Shown: positions 30,346 to 39,807, numbered from the stretch's first letter. The stretch is DNA of 64,000 bases from Dokdonella fugitiva (GCF_014138265.1 NZ_JACGXL010000001.1:1062525-1126524), one strand, 5' to 3'. A program made the numbers and translations. The notes: generated by a model from the letters alone, not told the origin.

Positions 30346-31890
30346 TCACGGCGCGGCGGAACCGGCTTCGACCGCGCCCGCGTCGCACGCGCTGCCGCTG
30401 CGCCGCGCATAGCCGCGCTGGTCGACCGGCATCGACAGGCAGCCGTAGTCGGTGCCCGCGTCGATCGCGATGCTGCCGGCGGCGGGGAGATAGGTGAGCG
30501 TAGGGCCGCCGTGGTCGCCGAGCGTGCCGAGCGCGAGCGCCGCCTTGGTCGCGTGCACGATGTTCATCGCCGCATCGAAATGGCAGCGATCGTCGCCGGT
30601 GCCGACATTGCCTTCGGCATGGTCGAGCACGAGTCCGCTCGCGCAGCTGCCTTGCACGATGCTGTTGTAGATGCGCAGTTGCGCCTGCGCCGCGCTGCCG
30701 TAGCCGCCGATCGCCGAGCCGTTGATGCCCGTCGCGAAAACCTCGGGAGCGACCACCGTCGTGCCGATCAGGCGCAGGATCGTCTGCGCCGGACTGCCGC
30801 GATAGCCGACCGCGCCGCCGCGCGGGCCGCTCGCCGCGATGGCCGTGCTGAACGTGTTGCCGGAGAAGGTGCTCTGCGTGATCACGAGTGCGGCGCCGCT
30901 CTCGACGAGCGCCGCGCCGCCGGCGTCGGCCGTGCCGCGGTTGCGCTCGAACGTGGAGCGGTCGACGCCGACGATCGCACCCGCGCCATGCACCCACAAC
31001 GCGCCCGGCTGGGCGGCGCCGTCGAGCGCGACGTTGCGCGCGAACGTGCTGTCGCGCAGCAGCACCGCGGCGTCGCCGCTGATCTCGACGGGCTCGCTGT
31101 TGCCGGTGTACGTGAGCCTGTCGACGACGACGCCGGGCGAATCGCCGGCGATGACGAAGCCGTAGCGCGTGTCGCGCACGGTGACGTCGGCGAGTTCGAC
31201 GTCGCCGAGCGAATCGATGCGCAAGCTCGAACTCGCGTAGGTCGCGCCGTCGACGGCGACGCGCTCGAGGCTCGTCGTGTACGGCGTCGGGTTGCCGGCA
31301 TGGTCCTGCGCGATCGACAGCTTGCCGAACGTGCTGTCCTCGACGATCACGTCGATCGCACCGTCGACGACGACCGACCCGGCGACGTGCGTCGCGCGGA
31401 TCGTCGTGCCGCAGCCGTACGCGTCCTCGATCCACACCTTCGCCGCTACGTTCGGCAGGTCGACGCCGTCGAGGGTGATGCAGGAATTCGCGAGCCCGCG
31501 CAGCTCGTAACCGCCGCTCGCGTTGAGCGAGAGGTCGCGCAGGCCGAACCACATCGGCGTCGCCTCGTCGATCTGCAACGCGGGATACAGCGCCGCGGTC
31601 GTCGTGATGCGCGTCGAACCGGCCCCGACGCCGGTGATCGTCATCGAGTTGCGCACGCTCAGCGTGCTCTTGAGGATGTACGTGCCGGTGCCGAGCTGCA
31701 CGACGTCGTGGGTCGGATAGCGGCCCGATTCGGTCACCGCCTCGCGCAGCGAGCAGTCGGTCGGGCGGCAGCCGTCGGGCACCGGGTCGTCCGTGCGCGT
31801 GACGACGTAGGTCACGTTCGGCGGTGCTGCGTGCGCGCCGTGCGCGACGACGGCGGCGAGGACGGTGGCGACCAGGGTGATGCGCGGCAT
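30346..31890 (-). CDS. CSLREA-domain secreted beta-helix protein
   Basis: 514 residues from ATG 31890 (GGAG 6 bases upstream). Signal peptide ends near AHGAHA. The N-terminal CSLREA domain reads VTRTDDPVPDG...DCSLREAV. A right-handed beta-helix follows with many short Ile/Val/Asp repeats, and a C-terminal choice-of-anchor Q-type block (GDHGGPTLTYLP, SIAIDAGTDYGC, DQRGYARR, CDAGAVEAG). Unlike its paralogue at 37190 it lacks the IF..GF tail and ends at GSAAP. Probably a surface or extracellular protein of unknown role. Confidence 0.82.
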   Translation of the reverse strand: MPRITLVATVLAAVVAHGAHAAPPNVTYVVTRTDDPVPDGCRPTDCSLREAVTESGRYPTHDVVQLGTGTYILKSTLSVRNSMTITGVGAGSTRITTTAALYPALQIDEATPMWFGLRDLSLNASGGYELRGLANSCITLDGVDLPNVAAKVWIEDAYGCGTTIRATHVAGSVVVDGAIDVIVEDSTFGKLSIAQDHAGNPTPYTTSLERVAVDGATYASSSLRIDSLGDVELADVTVRDTRYGFVIAGDSPGVVVDRLTYTGNSEPVEISGDAAVLLRDSTFARNVALDGAAQPGALWVHGAGAIVGVDRSTFERNRGTADAGGAALVESGAALVITQSTFSGNTFSTAIAASGPRGGAVGYRGSPAQTILRLIGTTVVAPEVFATGINGSAIGGYGSAAQAQLRIYNSIVQGSCASGLVLDHAEGNVGTGDDRCHFDAAMNIVHATKAALALGTLGDHGGPTLTYLPAAGSIAIDAGTDYGCLSMPVDQRGYARRSGSACDAGAVEAGSAAP

Positions 31891-32063
31891 GACGGCTCCG
31901 GAGGTGGGAAGCAATGCTTCCTCACACGCAGTGCCGCATCGCGAAGGGCCAGTCGACGCGCGGAGGGCGGACGGAACACGTCTATCCGCCGTCGGGACTC
32001 CCGGCGTGCGGTCGTCGGGATGCCGCGCGTGACTCCCCTCACCCGCCGCGCTGCACGCGTCGA

Positions 32064-32085
32064 CCTCTCCCGCGCGCGGGAGAGG
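32064..32085. repeat. Palindrome of the CCTCTCCC family
   Basis: Perfect 22-base palindrome: CCTCTCCCGCG (32064-32074) and its complement (32075-32085). Related copies are at 36478-36499 and 36625-36648. It lies in the 271-base gap between two reverse-strand genes and could terminate transcription or be a dispersed repeat; the rest of the gap shows no gene. Confidence 0.75.
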
Positions 32086-32161
32086 CGAACACCGGTGCGC
32101 TGCTTCGCCGCGCGAACCACTTCGTCGCGAACGGCCTCGTCGCGAACGGCTTCGTCGAGCG

Positions 32162-34204
32162 CTACTTCGCCGCAGGCGGCGGCGTCGCCGGCAATGTCAC
32201 CTTCGGCGCAGGCGCGAACGGCTCGATGCCGAACTTCGGATACGCCTCGGCCGGGTAGTAGAACGTGCCGTCCTTGACCACCATCGCGATCGTCTTGATC
32301 GCCTTGAGGTCCTTGGTCGGGTCGCCGGGCACGAGGAAGAAGTCGGCGAGCTTGCCCTTCGCGATCGAGCCCGTTCGCTGGTCCTGGCCGAGGTACTGCG
32401 CACTGTCGAAGGTCGCGCGCTTGAGGATCTCGGGCGCGCTCATGCCGGCCTTCTGGTACAGCTCGAGTTCGCGGTGGTAGGTGAACGAACCGCCGGTGTC
32501 GGTGCCGAACACGATGAACACGCCGCGTTCGTGCAGGCGGCGCACGACGTCGACGAGCTTGTCGAACGCACCGCGGTACGCCTCGTCGTCGCCGGGCGCC
32601 GACGTGTCGGCGAGCTGCTTCATCGCGTCGCGACGCGCGCCGACCGGCAGGTGGCCGAGGTAGTCGACCGCGCCCGGCGGCACCTGGCCGTCGCGATTGA
32701 GCAGCAGCATCTCGTGGATGCCGAGCGTCGGATCGATCGCCTTGTGGCCCTTCACCATGAGGTCGATCGTGTGCTGCACCTTGGGGCTGTCGAGGTCGAG
32801 CGCGGGCAGGCGCTTCAAGGCGGTGAGGCGGAACAGGGTGCGCGTGTCCTCGCCGGGGCCGATCACCCAGCCGAGCGCGAACTGGTTGATGTGCGTCATC
32901 TCGTCGTAGCCGGCCTCGATCATCTGGTCGGCGGTCGCGAACGCGGGCACGTGGCCGGCGACGCGCATGCCGAGACGATGCGCCTCGGCGACGATCGCGG
33001 GCACCCACGCCGGGTTCATGCTGTTGTAGACCTTGATCTGCCAGTAGCCGCGCGCGCCGTACCAGCGCACCGCGTCGATCGCCTTGTCCTGGCTGTCGAC
33101 GACGAAACCGTTGTTCGCGCTGAACGGGCTCTTGCCTTCGATGAACCCCGAACGCACGACGCGCGGGCCGGCGGTCTCGCCCTTGTCGATGCGTTGCACC
33201 AGCGCGTCGAGCACGGCGTTGTCGTTGCCCATGTCGCGCACGGTCGTGATGCCCGCGAGCAGGTTGAGCAACGCGGCATTCTGGCCGAGGTGCGCGTGCA
33301 TCTCGACCATGCCGGCGACGAGCGTGCCGCCGCCACCGTCGATCGTGACTTCGCCCGGGGTCGCGGGGCTGCCGAGCGGTTCGATCGCGGCGATCTCGCG
33401 TCCGTTGACGAGCACCGCGACGGGATCGCCGAGCGCACTCGTGACCGGATCGAACACGCGCACGTTGCGGATGCGCACCGGCGCGCCGTACGAATGCGCG
33501 ATCTCGCGCTGGATCGTCGCGTAGCGCTCGGTGGTCCAGTCCGCGGCGAGCTTGCGCAGGCGCACTTCCTCGCCTTCGTAACCTTCGCGCACGAGGATGA
33601 ACGACGGCGACACCGCGGCGAACAGGCGGTTGTCCGCGTCGAGCAGCATCGTCTCCGGTTGCGTGTCGATGCCGGACAGGTCGTAGCGCATGACCTGCAG
33701 CTTGCCGCCCTTGCCGTCGACGTCGAGCGTCGCGCCTTTCTCGAGTCGCAACGTGCCGCCCGGCAGCGCGGGCATGCTGAGGTCGTGCCGCTTCAGCAGC
33801 GCGCGCGCGTACACCTCGTCCGACCACGGGCTGCCGCTCTGCGAGACGTAGATCGCCGGCGCATCGACCTTCGCCGTGCCCTTGCCGGTCGAGTCGACCC
33901 AGCTCGCGTTGGCGCCGCTGCGCTCGAACCGCTCGTCGACCTTGCTGCCGAACGTGGTCGTGCCCTTGATCGCCCACGCCTGCGGCAGGCCGTCCTCGCC
34001 GAGCGTGACCGTCTCGGCGATGGTCGGGCCGCGGCCGTTGTTCTTCACGTCGTAGTCGATCGTGCTGGTGTCGCCCTTCGTCGTCACGAACACGTGGCCG
34101 ACGTTCTTGCCGCCGAAGATCGCCGTGTAGCGCGCGCCGTCGGCCGCGACGGCCGGCAGGGGCGCGAGCGCGCAGAGGACGGCGAAGGCGAGGCGGTGCT
34201 TCAT
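32162..34204 (-). CDS. Secreted metal-dependent amidohydrolase
   Basis: 680 residues from ATG 34204 with signal peptide (APLPAVAA). An N-terminal beta domain of about 250 residues precedes an amidohydrolase barrel: EMHAHLGQ (HxH metal site), GITTVRDMGN, GHVPAFA, MTHINQF and FGTDTGGS (final metal aspartate), then the small beta domain GSIAKGKLADFFLV. This is the imidazolonepropionase-like/prolidase-related type often seen as periplasmic peptidases. Substrate unknown. An upstream in-frame ATG would add an Arg-rich stretch and is rejected. Confidence 0.87.
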   Translation of the reverse strand: MKHRLAFAVLCALAPLPAVAADGARYTAIFGGKNVGHVFVTTKGDTSTIDYDVKNNGRGPTIAETVTLGEDGLPQAWAIKGTTTFGSKVDERFERSGANASWVDSTGKGTAKVDAPAIYVSQSGSPWSDEVYARALLKRHDLSMPALPGGTLRLEKGATLDVDGKGGKLQVMRYDLSGIDTQPETMLLDADNRLFAAVSPSFILVREGYEGEEVRLRKLAADWTTERYATIQREIAHSYGAPVRIRNVRVFDPVTSALGDPVAVLVNGREIAAIEPLGSPATPGEVTIDGGGGTLVAGMVEMHAHLGQNAALLNLLAGITTVRDMGNDNAVLDALVQRIDKGETAGPRVVRSGFIEGKSPFSANNGFVVDSQDKAIDAVRWYGARGYWQIKVYNSMNPAWVPAIVAEAHRLGMRVAGHVPAFATADQMIEAGYDEMTHINQFALGWVIGPGEDTRTLFRLTALKRLPALDLDSPKVQHTIDLMVKGHKAIDPTLGIHEMLLLNRDGQVPPGAVDYLGHLPVGARRDAMKQLADTSAPGDDEAYRGAFDKLVDVVRRLHERGVFIVFGTDTGGSFTYHRELELYQKAGMSAPEILKRATFDSAQYLGQDQRTGSIAKGKLADFFLVPGDPTKDLKAIKTIAMVVKDGTFYYPAEAYPKFGIEPFAPAPKVTLPATPPPAAK

Positions 34205-34355
34205 GGCGTGTCTCCGGCGCGGCGGGGGTGCGGCATTGTGACGGAGCCGCCGCCGCGCCTCCACCCGACGAACGTCACGCCACCCGCTTCGCCGCGTTGC
34301 CGCAGCGCCGCATCGGATCGACAATGCGGCTCCCCCGCTGAAGGACGTCGCACCG

Positions 34356-34718
34356 ATGCGCCTGGATCACCGGTTTGCCGTCGCCGTGCTCGCGCTGTTC
34401 GCGTCCGCTCCTGCCGGCGCGACCTCGTCGCTGTCGTTCGACGGTGGCGGCTATTCGATCGAGCTCGAAGTCGGCGACAGCACGCGGCCGGTGATCGCTT
34501 CGGTGCGCTTCCACGCGCCCGGTGATCGCGAGGGCGTCGTGCTCGCGCGCGATCGCGTCACGGTCGAGGCGTTCGATGTCGTGCGCCGGGTCCTCGTCCT
34601 GCATCATGCGGCGGGCAGGGACGGCGTCGCTGCGTTCACGCTCTCGGTGCACGGCGCGGAGGCGGTGTTCGAGACGGGCACACGCCGCACGACGTCGATG
34701 TTCGACTGGTCCATGTAA
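34356..34718 (+). CDS. Small secreted protein, unknown
   Basis: 120 residues with a signal peptide ([14 protein letters not shown]). The mature 98 residues are beta-rich and acidic/basic mixed ([36 protein letters not shown]). No family recognised. It precedes the VOC gene by 11 bases, so the two may be co-transcribed. Confidence 0.7.
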   Translation: MRLDHRFAVAVLALFASAPAGATSSLSFDGGGYSIELEVGDSTRPVIASVRFHAPGDREGVVLARDRVTVEAFDVVRRVLVLHHAAGRDGVAAFTLSVHGAEAVFETGTRRTTSMFDWSM

Positions 34719-34729
34719 GGAACCGAGGC

Positions 34730-35143
34730 GTGATTTCCCTGCTCGTGAACATCGACGTCGACGACCTGCCGCGTGCGGTCGCGTTCTACACCGGCGCGTT
34801 CGACCTGCGCGTCGGCCGACGCTTCGGCGCGGACGGCGTCGAACTGCTCGGCGCATCGGCGCCGATCTACCTGCTCGTGAAAGCCGCGGGCAGCCGCCCG
34901 TGCGCGCACCTGGACGCGCCACGCGACTACGCGCGGCACTGGACGCCCGTGCATCTCGACCTCGTCGTCGACGACATCGAGCGCGCGACCGCGCGCGCGG
35001 TCGCGGCCGGCGCCACGCTCGAGCAGGTCGCGCGCACGCACCGCTGGGGCAAGCTCGCGCTGCTCGCCGATCCGTTCGGCAACGGCTTCTGCCTGGTTCA
35101 ATTCCTCGGCCGCGGCTACGACGAGATCGCGACGCAGGCGTGA
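34730..35143 (+). CDS. VOC/glyoxalase-fold protein
   Basis: 137 residues from a GTG (GAGG site upstream). Two beta-alpha-beta-beta-beta modules: [25 protein letters not shown]...; [26 protein letters not shown]...; [15 protein letters not shown]. Candidate metal or substrate ligands are His in TPVHLDLV and the terminal FCLVQF strand. These proteins include glyoxalases, dioxygenases and antibiotic-binding proteins; no substrate can be assigned. Confidence 0.85.
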   Translation: MISLLVNIDVDDLPRAVAFYTGAFDLRVGRRFGADGVELLGASAPIYLLVKAAGSRPCAHLDAPRDYARHWTPVHLDLVVDDIERATARAVAAGATLEQVARTHRWGKLALLADPFGNGFCLVQFLGRGYDEIATQA

Positions 35144-35254
35144 GCCGCGACGAGCGCTCCGCCACGCGCATCGGGCGCGTGCTTTCGCCGGCTCCGCTTG
35201 CGCCGACCGTCACCGTCTCGCATGCTCGCACGCATCGACGTTCCCTCACTCGCC

Positions 35255-35581
35255 ATGCACGTCCTCTTCATCTGCACGCGCAACCGCCTCCGCAGCCCGA
35301 CGGCGGAGCAGGTGTTCGCCGATCGCGCCGGCGTCGAAACACGGTCCGCCGGCCTGGCTCGCGACGCGGACACGCCGGTCTCGCCGGAACTGCTCGCCTG
35401 GGCCGATGTCGTATTCGTGATGGAGAAGGTGCACCGGACCCGGCTGACGCAGAAGTACCGCCCCCACCTCGGTGGCCGGCGCGTGATCTGCCTCGACATC
35501 CCGGACGACTACGACTACATGGACCCGGAGCTCTTTCGCCTGTTGAACGCGAAGGTGCCGCGCTTCCTGCGCACAGACTGA
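35255..35581 (+). CDS. Low-molecular-weight tyrosine-phosphatase-like protein
   Basis: 108 residues. The N-terminal P-loop is [15 protein letters not shown], which keeps the C-x5-R-S phosphatase signature after a VLFI beta strand. The second half ([32 protein letters not shown]) matches the family but is shorter than classical LMW-PTPs (about 150 residues) and the general-acid DP motif is embedded in DYMDPEL. Start at 35255 was preferred because it begins exactly at the conserved strand. It may act on phosphotyrosine or be a regulatory homologue. Confidence 0.8.
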   Translation: MHVLFICTRNRLRSPTAEQVFADRAGVETRSAGLARDADTPVSPELLAWADVVFVMEKVHRTRLTQKYRPHLGGRRVICLDIPDDYDYMDPELFRLLNAKVPRFLRTD

Positions 35582-35616
35582 CCGCGCCGTCGCGGTCCGC
35601 AACGAGAGGCGACGCC

Positions 35617-36117
35617 ATGCCCGAAGCGATCGCGATCGACGTGCTCGAACCCCGATCCGTCGCGCGCCTGCGCGACATGCTCGCGATGTTCGGTCGCGCG
35701 TTTGACGACCTGCCGACCTATACCGCGCGCCAGCCCGACGACGCCTACCTGCGCGAACTCCTCGCGAGCCCGACCTTCGTCGCGATCGCCGCGCTCGCGG
35801 GCGACGCCGTGATCGGCGGACTCGCCGGCTACGTGCTGCCGAAGTTCGAGCAGGCGCGATCGGAGTTCTACCTCTACGACCTCGCCGTCGACGCACGCTG
35901 GCGCCGCCGCGGTGTCGCGACCGCACTGATCGCGCGGCTGCACGAGATCGCCGCGCAACGCGGCATTTACGTCGTGTTCGTGCAGGCCGACCATGGCGAC
36001 GATCCCGCGGTCGCGCTGTACACGAAGCTCGGCACGCGCGAGGACGTGATGCACTTCGACCTCGACAACCCCGGCGATGCCGGTGCGCGCGCCGACGCCA
36101 CGGAGCCGCCACGATGA
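35617..36117 (+). CDS. AAC(3)-I-type GNAT acetyltransferase
   Basis: 166 residues. The sequence closely follows the aminoglycoside 3-N-acetyltransferase type I family: [55 protein letters not shown] (acetyl-CoA loop RRRGVAT) and [21 protein letters not shown]. It has the usual high GC of the region, no attC site, and sits between a phosphatase-like gene and a gamma-glutamylcyclotransferase-like gene whose ATG overlaps its stop. So it looks like a resident chromosomal member of the family rather than an acquired cassette; whether it acts on aminoglycosides is not shown. Confidence 0.85.
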   Translation: MPEAIAIDVLEPRSVARLRDMLAMFGRAFDDLPTYTARQPDDAYLRELLASPTFVAIAALAGDAVIGGLAGYVLPKFEQARSEFYLYDLAVDARWRRRGVATALIARLHEIAAQRGIYVVFVQADHGDDPAVALYTKLGTREDVMHFDLDNPGDAGARADATEPPR

Positions 36118-36458
36118 TCGAGCGCCTGTTCGTCTACGGAACGCTCGCGCCCGGCAAGCCGAACGCGCACGTGCTCGCCGACGTGCGCGGTACGTGGCAG
36201 CCCGCGAGCGTGACCGGCCGCCTGCTGCCCGAAGGCTGGGGCGCGGCGCTCGGCTATCCCGGCATCGTCCTCGACGACGACGGCGACCTCGTGCGCGGTC
36301 TCGTCTTCAGTTCGGACGAACTCGCCGCCCATTGGCCGCGCCTCGATGCGTTCGAAGGCGAAGGCTACGAGCGCGTGCTCACGGTCGCACGGCTCGACGA
36401 CGGTGCGACGGTCGATGCCTACATCTATCGCCTGCGCGAAGGCCCGCCCGGTCGCTGA
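36114..36458 (+). CDS. Gamma-glutamylcyclotransferase-like (AIG2) protein
   Basis: 114 residues. The start [16 protein letters not shown] is the substrate-binding loop of the GGCT/AIG2 fold and Glu in [12 protein letters not shown] is the candidate catalytic acid; the end has VDAYIYRL. The ATG overlaps the acetyltransferase stop. Members cyclise gamma-glutamyl peptides or amines; the substrate here is unknown. Confidence 0.86.
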   Translation: MIERLFVYGTLAPGKPNAHVLADVRGTWQPASVTGRLLPEGWGAALGYPGIVLDDDGDLVRGLVFSSDELAAHWPRLDAFEGEGYERVLTVARLDDGATVDAYIYRLREGPPGR

Positions 36459-36477
36459 CGGATCTCATGGTTTGTCA

Positions 36478-36499
36478 CCTCTCCCACGCGTGGCAGAGG
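36478..36499. repeat. CCTCTCCC-family palindrome, first copy of an inverted pair
   Basis: CCTCTCCCACG (36478-36488) and CGTGGCAGAGG (36489-36499) form a palindrome with one mismatched pair. It is followed by GCGGGTGAGGG, the inverted counterpart of the CCCTCACCC that precedes the next copy at 36625, so the two face each other across about 125 bases. Confidence 0.65.
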
Positions 36500-36624
36500 T
36501 CGCGCCGCAGGCGCGGGTGAGGGAACACGAAGCCGTGCGCCGCAGGGAACGCGCTCGCGGCGAACCGACCATCGTTGGGCGATGTGCGTACGCGCGACGC
36601 CGCGCTCCGTTTTCCCTCACCCTA

Positions 36625-36648
36625 CCCTCTCCCGCAAGCGGGAGAGGG
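36625..36648. repeat. CCTCTCCC-family palindrome, second copy
   Basis: CCCTCTCCCGC (36625-36635) and its exact complement (36638-36648) around a two-base loop. With the copy at 36478 it fills much of the 301-base gap 36459-36759, which contains no gene I can support. It may also end transcription of the preceding operon. Confidence 0.72.
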
Positions 36649-36759
36649 GAAGAACCGGTCCATTCGTTCGAGCGATACGTCGGACTGCAGGCACGGCTTC
36701 TCCCCGCTGCTTCGGTAAGGAACAATCCGCGCGTGACGTCACGGGAGCCATGCCGAACC

Positions 36760-37197
36760 ATGCCTGCGATCGCCGATCTCGACACGCTCCTCGCGCAGAT
36801 GCAGCCGGCGCTCGATCCTGGCCGCTACGCGTTCGTCGTGCTGCCGCCCGGCATCTCGCCCGATCCCGCGAGCGTGATCGCGACGATGCGCGAACCGGAA
36901 GGCCTGTCCGCCGTGCTCGCCGAACACGAAGCGATCGCGCTCGGGCTGCCGATCACGTTCACCGCGGCGTGGATCACCCTCACCGTGCACTCCGACCTCG
37001 CCGCGGTCGGCCTCACCGCCGCGTTCGCCGACGCGCTCGCGCGGGCGGGCATCAGCTGCAACGTCGTCGCGGGCGTGCATCACGACCATCTGTTCGTGCC
37101 GGTCGAGCGTGCGCAGGATGCGATGGAGGCGCTGCACGCGTTGCAGCATTCGGCTGCTGCGCGAGAGGATTCGGCGCCCCGCGCGACGTTCAGTTGA
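36760..37197 (+). CDS. ACT-domain protein
   Basis: 145 residues from ATG 36760. Two ACT-like halves: LDPGRYAFVVLPPG...PEGLSAVLAEHEAIALGL and WITLTVHSDLAAVGLTAAFADALARAGISCNVVAGVHHDHLFVPVERAQDAMEAL, the arrangement of the ACT_3/ACT_7 proteins. These are presumed small-molecule sensors; ligand unknown. The last 8 bases overlap the end of the convergent CSLREA gene. Confidence 0.8.
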   Translation: MPAIADLDTLLAQMQPALDPGRYAFVVLPPGISPDPASVIATMREPEGLSAVLAEHEAIALGLPITFTAAWITLTVHSDLAAVGLTAAFADALARAGISCNVVAGVHHDHLFVPVERAQDAMEALHALQHSAAAREDSAPRATFS

Positions 37198-38749
37198 ACC
37201 CGTTCGCGAAGATGCCGTCGCCGCTCTCGATCGCACCCGCGTCGCAGGATCCGCCGGCGGGGCGCGGCAGGCCGCGCTGGTCGGCGTCGAGGCAGCCGAG
37301 CGAGACGCCCGCGTCGACGACCACACTGTTCGCACCCGGCAGCATCGTCGCGGTCGGGCCGCCGTGGTCGCCGAGCGCGCCGAGCGCGACGTCCGCGCGC
37401 GACACGCCGAGCCGGTTGCCGCTGCTGCCGAAGCCGCAGTTGTCGCCGGACGTCTTCACGTTGCCGATCGCATAGTCGGGCACCGCATCGGCGCGGCAAC
37501 TGCCGACGAACACGCTGTTATAGACGTTCAGGGTCACGCCGCTGCCGCTGCCGCGCCCGCCGAACGCCCAGCCTTCCATGCCGGCCGGCGCGACGTTCGG
37601 CGCGTCGATCGTCACGTTCTGCAAGGTGAGCACGGTGTCGTTCGACGCGGCGCGATAGCCGACCGCGCCGCCACGCGCACCGGCTGCCGCGGCGGTCGCA
37701 GTGAACGAGTTGCCGTGGAACGTGACGTTGCGCAGCGACAGCTCGGCGCCGCCTTCGACGAGCACCGCGCCGCCGGTGTCGCCCGTGCCGGTGTTGTCGG
37801 CGAAGGTCGAGTCGGCGACGACGACGTGCGAGCCACCGGACGTGATCCACAGCGCGGCCGGCTCGTCGGGCTCGTTGACCTCGGTCGCGCGGTTGTCGCG
37901 GAATTCCGCGTGCACGAGCGTGAGGTCCGCGCCCGAGACCACCTGCATCGGCGCCTGGTTGCGCAGGTAGCGCAGGCCGTCGATCGTGAGCGACGCCGGC
38001 GCCTCGTCGATGTAGAAGCCGTAGCGCGTGTTCTGCACGGTGACCTGGTCGAAGAACACGTCGCCGGCCGAGTCGAGGCGCAGCGCGCTGTTGTCGCGCG
38101 CGCTGCCGTCGACGACGACGCGCGACAGGCCGAGCTGGTAGGTGACGCCCGGATCGGCCTGCAGCAGCGCCAGGCGCCCGAAGCGGCTGTCGTTGATCCA
38201 GGCGATGCGCGTGCCGTAGAAGCCGAAGAGACCGGCGATCTGCGCATCGTCGACGTTGACGATGCCGCCCTCGGCCGCGTACTCGAGGTAGATGCCGCCG
38301 TCGGGATTGGGCAGCGCGACGTGGTCGAGCGCGAGCGTCGCGCTCGCCTTGCCGGCTACCTCGTCGCCGCCGAGCGCGTCGAGCGAGAGATTCATCAATC
38401 CGAGCGTCGGCGGCGCGACTTCGTCGAGATGGAACAGCGTATCGACGGCGACGGACGCCGCCGTCACGTTCGTCTGCGCGATGCCCGCGCCGATGATGCG
38501 CACCTCGCCTTCGACTTCGACCGTCGAGCCGAGCACGTAGGTGCCTGCGGCGAGCATCACGTCGTCGAGCCCCGCGGACGCATTCGCCGCGAGCATCGCT
38601 TCGCGCAGGGAACAATCGCCGGGGACGCAACCGTCGGGCGCGGGATCGTCGGTGCGCGTTACCGCGTAGCTCTCGTACGCGCGGGCGTTGCCGGACAATG
38701 CGCCGAGGGCGAACAACGCGAGGGCGCGAACGAATGCCGATGAAGTCAC
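37190..38749 (-). CDS. CSLREA-domain secreted protein with IFANGFN tail
   Basis: 519 residues from a GTG at 38749; longer in-frame starts give an Arg-rich implausible N-terminus. Signal peptide ends near GNARA-Y. CSLREA domain: VTRTDDPAPDGC...DCSLREAMLAAN. Beta-helix body and C-terminal block (GDHGGPTATMLPG, SVVVDAGVSLGC, DQRGLPRP, CDAGAIESG) are paralogous to the protein at 30346, but this one continues with DGIFANGFN at the end. Probably exported and extracellular. Confidence 0.82.
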   Translation of the reverse strand: MTSSAFVRALALFALGALSGNARAYESYAVTRTDDPAPDGCVPGDCSLREAMLAANASAGLDDVMLAAGTYVLGSTVEVEGEVRIIGAGIAQTNVTAASVAVDTLFHLDEVAPPTLGLMNLSLDALGGDEVAGKASATLALDHVALPNPDGGIYLEYAAEGGIVNVDDAQIAGLFGFYGTRIAWINDSRFGRLALLQADPGVTYQLGLSRVVVDGSARDNSALRLDSAGDVFFDQVTVQNTRYGFYIDEAPASLTIDGLRYLRNQAPMQVVSGADLTLVHAEFRDNRATEVNEPDEPAALWITSGGSHVVVADSTFADNTGTGDTGGAVLVEGGAELSLRNVTFHGNSFTATAAAAGARGGAVGYRAASNDTVLTLQNVTIDAPNVAPAGMEGWAFGGRGSGSGVTLNVYNSVFVGSCRADAVPDYAIGNVKTSGDNCGFGSSGNRLGVSRADVALGALGDHGGPTATMLPGANSVVVDAGVSLGCLDADQRGLPRPAGGSCDAGAIESGDGIFANGFN

Positions 38750-38940
38750 GGGCCGCTTCCCGTCACGGCGCCGATCGCGCCTTGCCCGATTCCACGGAGC
38801 ATCGCGGCGCTGGGGGCCATGAGCTACCCGTGCACGTCGCACGGGCGTGCTTCGGCGGGCATCTTGCTGCAACATGGCGTTGCGTGGCGACGACGGCCTG
38901 GTGTATTCGACGAAGTCATTCCGCTCGGTGAAGGCGCCCC

Positions 38941-39348
38941 ATGAACGATGCAGTATCAGGTTCCGGACTCGTGTTGCCCGGCGTTCTGGCGGCTCTCTTC
39001 GCCTGCTCGCTCGCGCCCATCTTCTGGCCGGCTGCCGTCGCCGTTCGTCGTCGGCCGACGCTGCCGCGTCGAGGCCTGTTCGTATTCGTCGTCGCTGCGC
39101 TCTGCCACGGAACGCTGGGCGTGCTTGCGGCGCTGATCGTCCTGCCGGTCAGCGCCCTGCTCGTCTACGTCGTACCGCAGGTCGAAGCCGCCGGCGCGCA
39201 TTCCGGCGAGCCGATCGCCTCCATCGCGCGTCTCGTCGCGGAGTACTGGTGGATCGCGTATGGCCCTGCTTTGGTCGTACTGGCCGGGACGATGACGCGC
39301 TGGCTCGCCGCACGATGGACACGCATCGTCTCGGCCATGGCGAGCTGA
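38941..39348 (+). CDS. Small membrane protein, unknown
   Basis: 135 residues with three or four hydrophobic segments (LPGVLAALFACSLAPIFW, LFVFVVAALCHGTLGVLAAL, YWWIAYGPALVVLAGTM). ATG 38941 follows a weak GAAGG. No family recognised. It is followed by another small membrane protein. Confidence 0.6.
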   Translation: MNDAVSGSGLVLPGVLAALFACSLAPIFWPAAVAVRRRPTLPRRGLFVFVVAALCHGTLGVLAALIVLPVSALLVYVVPQVEAAGAHSGEPIASIARLVAEYWWIAYGPALVVLAGTMTRWLAARWTRIVSAMAS

Positions 39349-39459
39349 CGGTCTCGAGCGTCGCATCGCAGGCCGCGCGCTTGCACAGGCGCCACGGCGT
39401 ACCGACAATCCGGACGGTACACGCCGGTCGACGGCGTCAGTGCTCGATCCGTAGGACGC

Positions 39460-39807
39460 ATGGACTTCACGGCCTTGTTCATCATCGGCGCCGGGGCGAT
39501 CGTCGTCGGCGCATTGCTCCTCGCGATCGCCCTGCCGTTGGCCCGGCGCTACGCGCGACGCGTGCCTCCGACGCGACGCACGTACGTGACCCGGAGCGGC
39601 GTGATCTTCTACCTCGTCCAGACACTGGTTGCACTCGCCATCGTCGGCATCGGGCTGTTTCAACCGGAGACACTGCTCGGCCGGGCCGTGACAAAAGTCG
39701 GTGCAACGACGGTCATGGTGCTGGCGTGCCTGTGCCTGTGTCCGATCGCGCATCTGCTGCAGCGGCGCGGCGTGCTGCTCCTCTATCGCCGACCTTCGCA
39801 GGAGTGA
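39460..39807 (+). CDS. Small membrane protein, unknown
   Basis: 115 residues, three hydrophobic helices (FIIGAGAIVVGALLLAIALPL, VIFYLVQTLVALAIVGIGLF, VMVLACLCLCPIAHLL) with a basic cytoplasmic segment LARRYARRVPPTRR. No family recognised. Overlaps the following short frame by 4 bases. Confidence 0.6.
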   Translation: MDFTALFIIGAGAIVVGALLLAIALPLARRYARRVPPTRRTYVTRSGVIFYLVQTLVALAIVGIGLFQPETLLGRAVTKVGATTVMVLACLCLCPIAHLLQRRGVLLLYRRPSQE

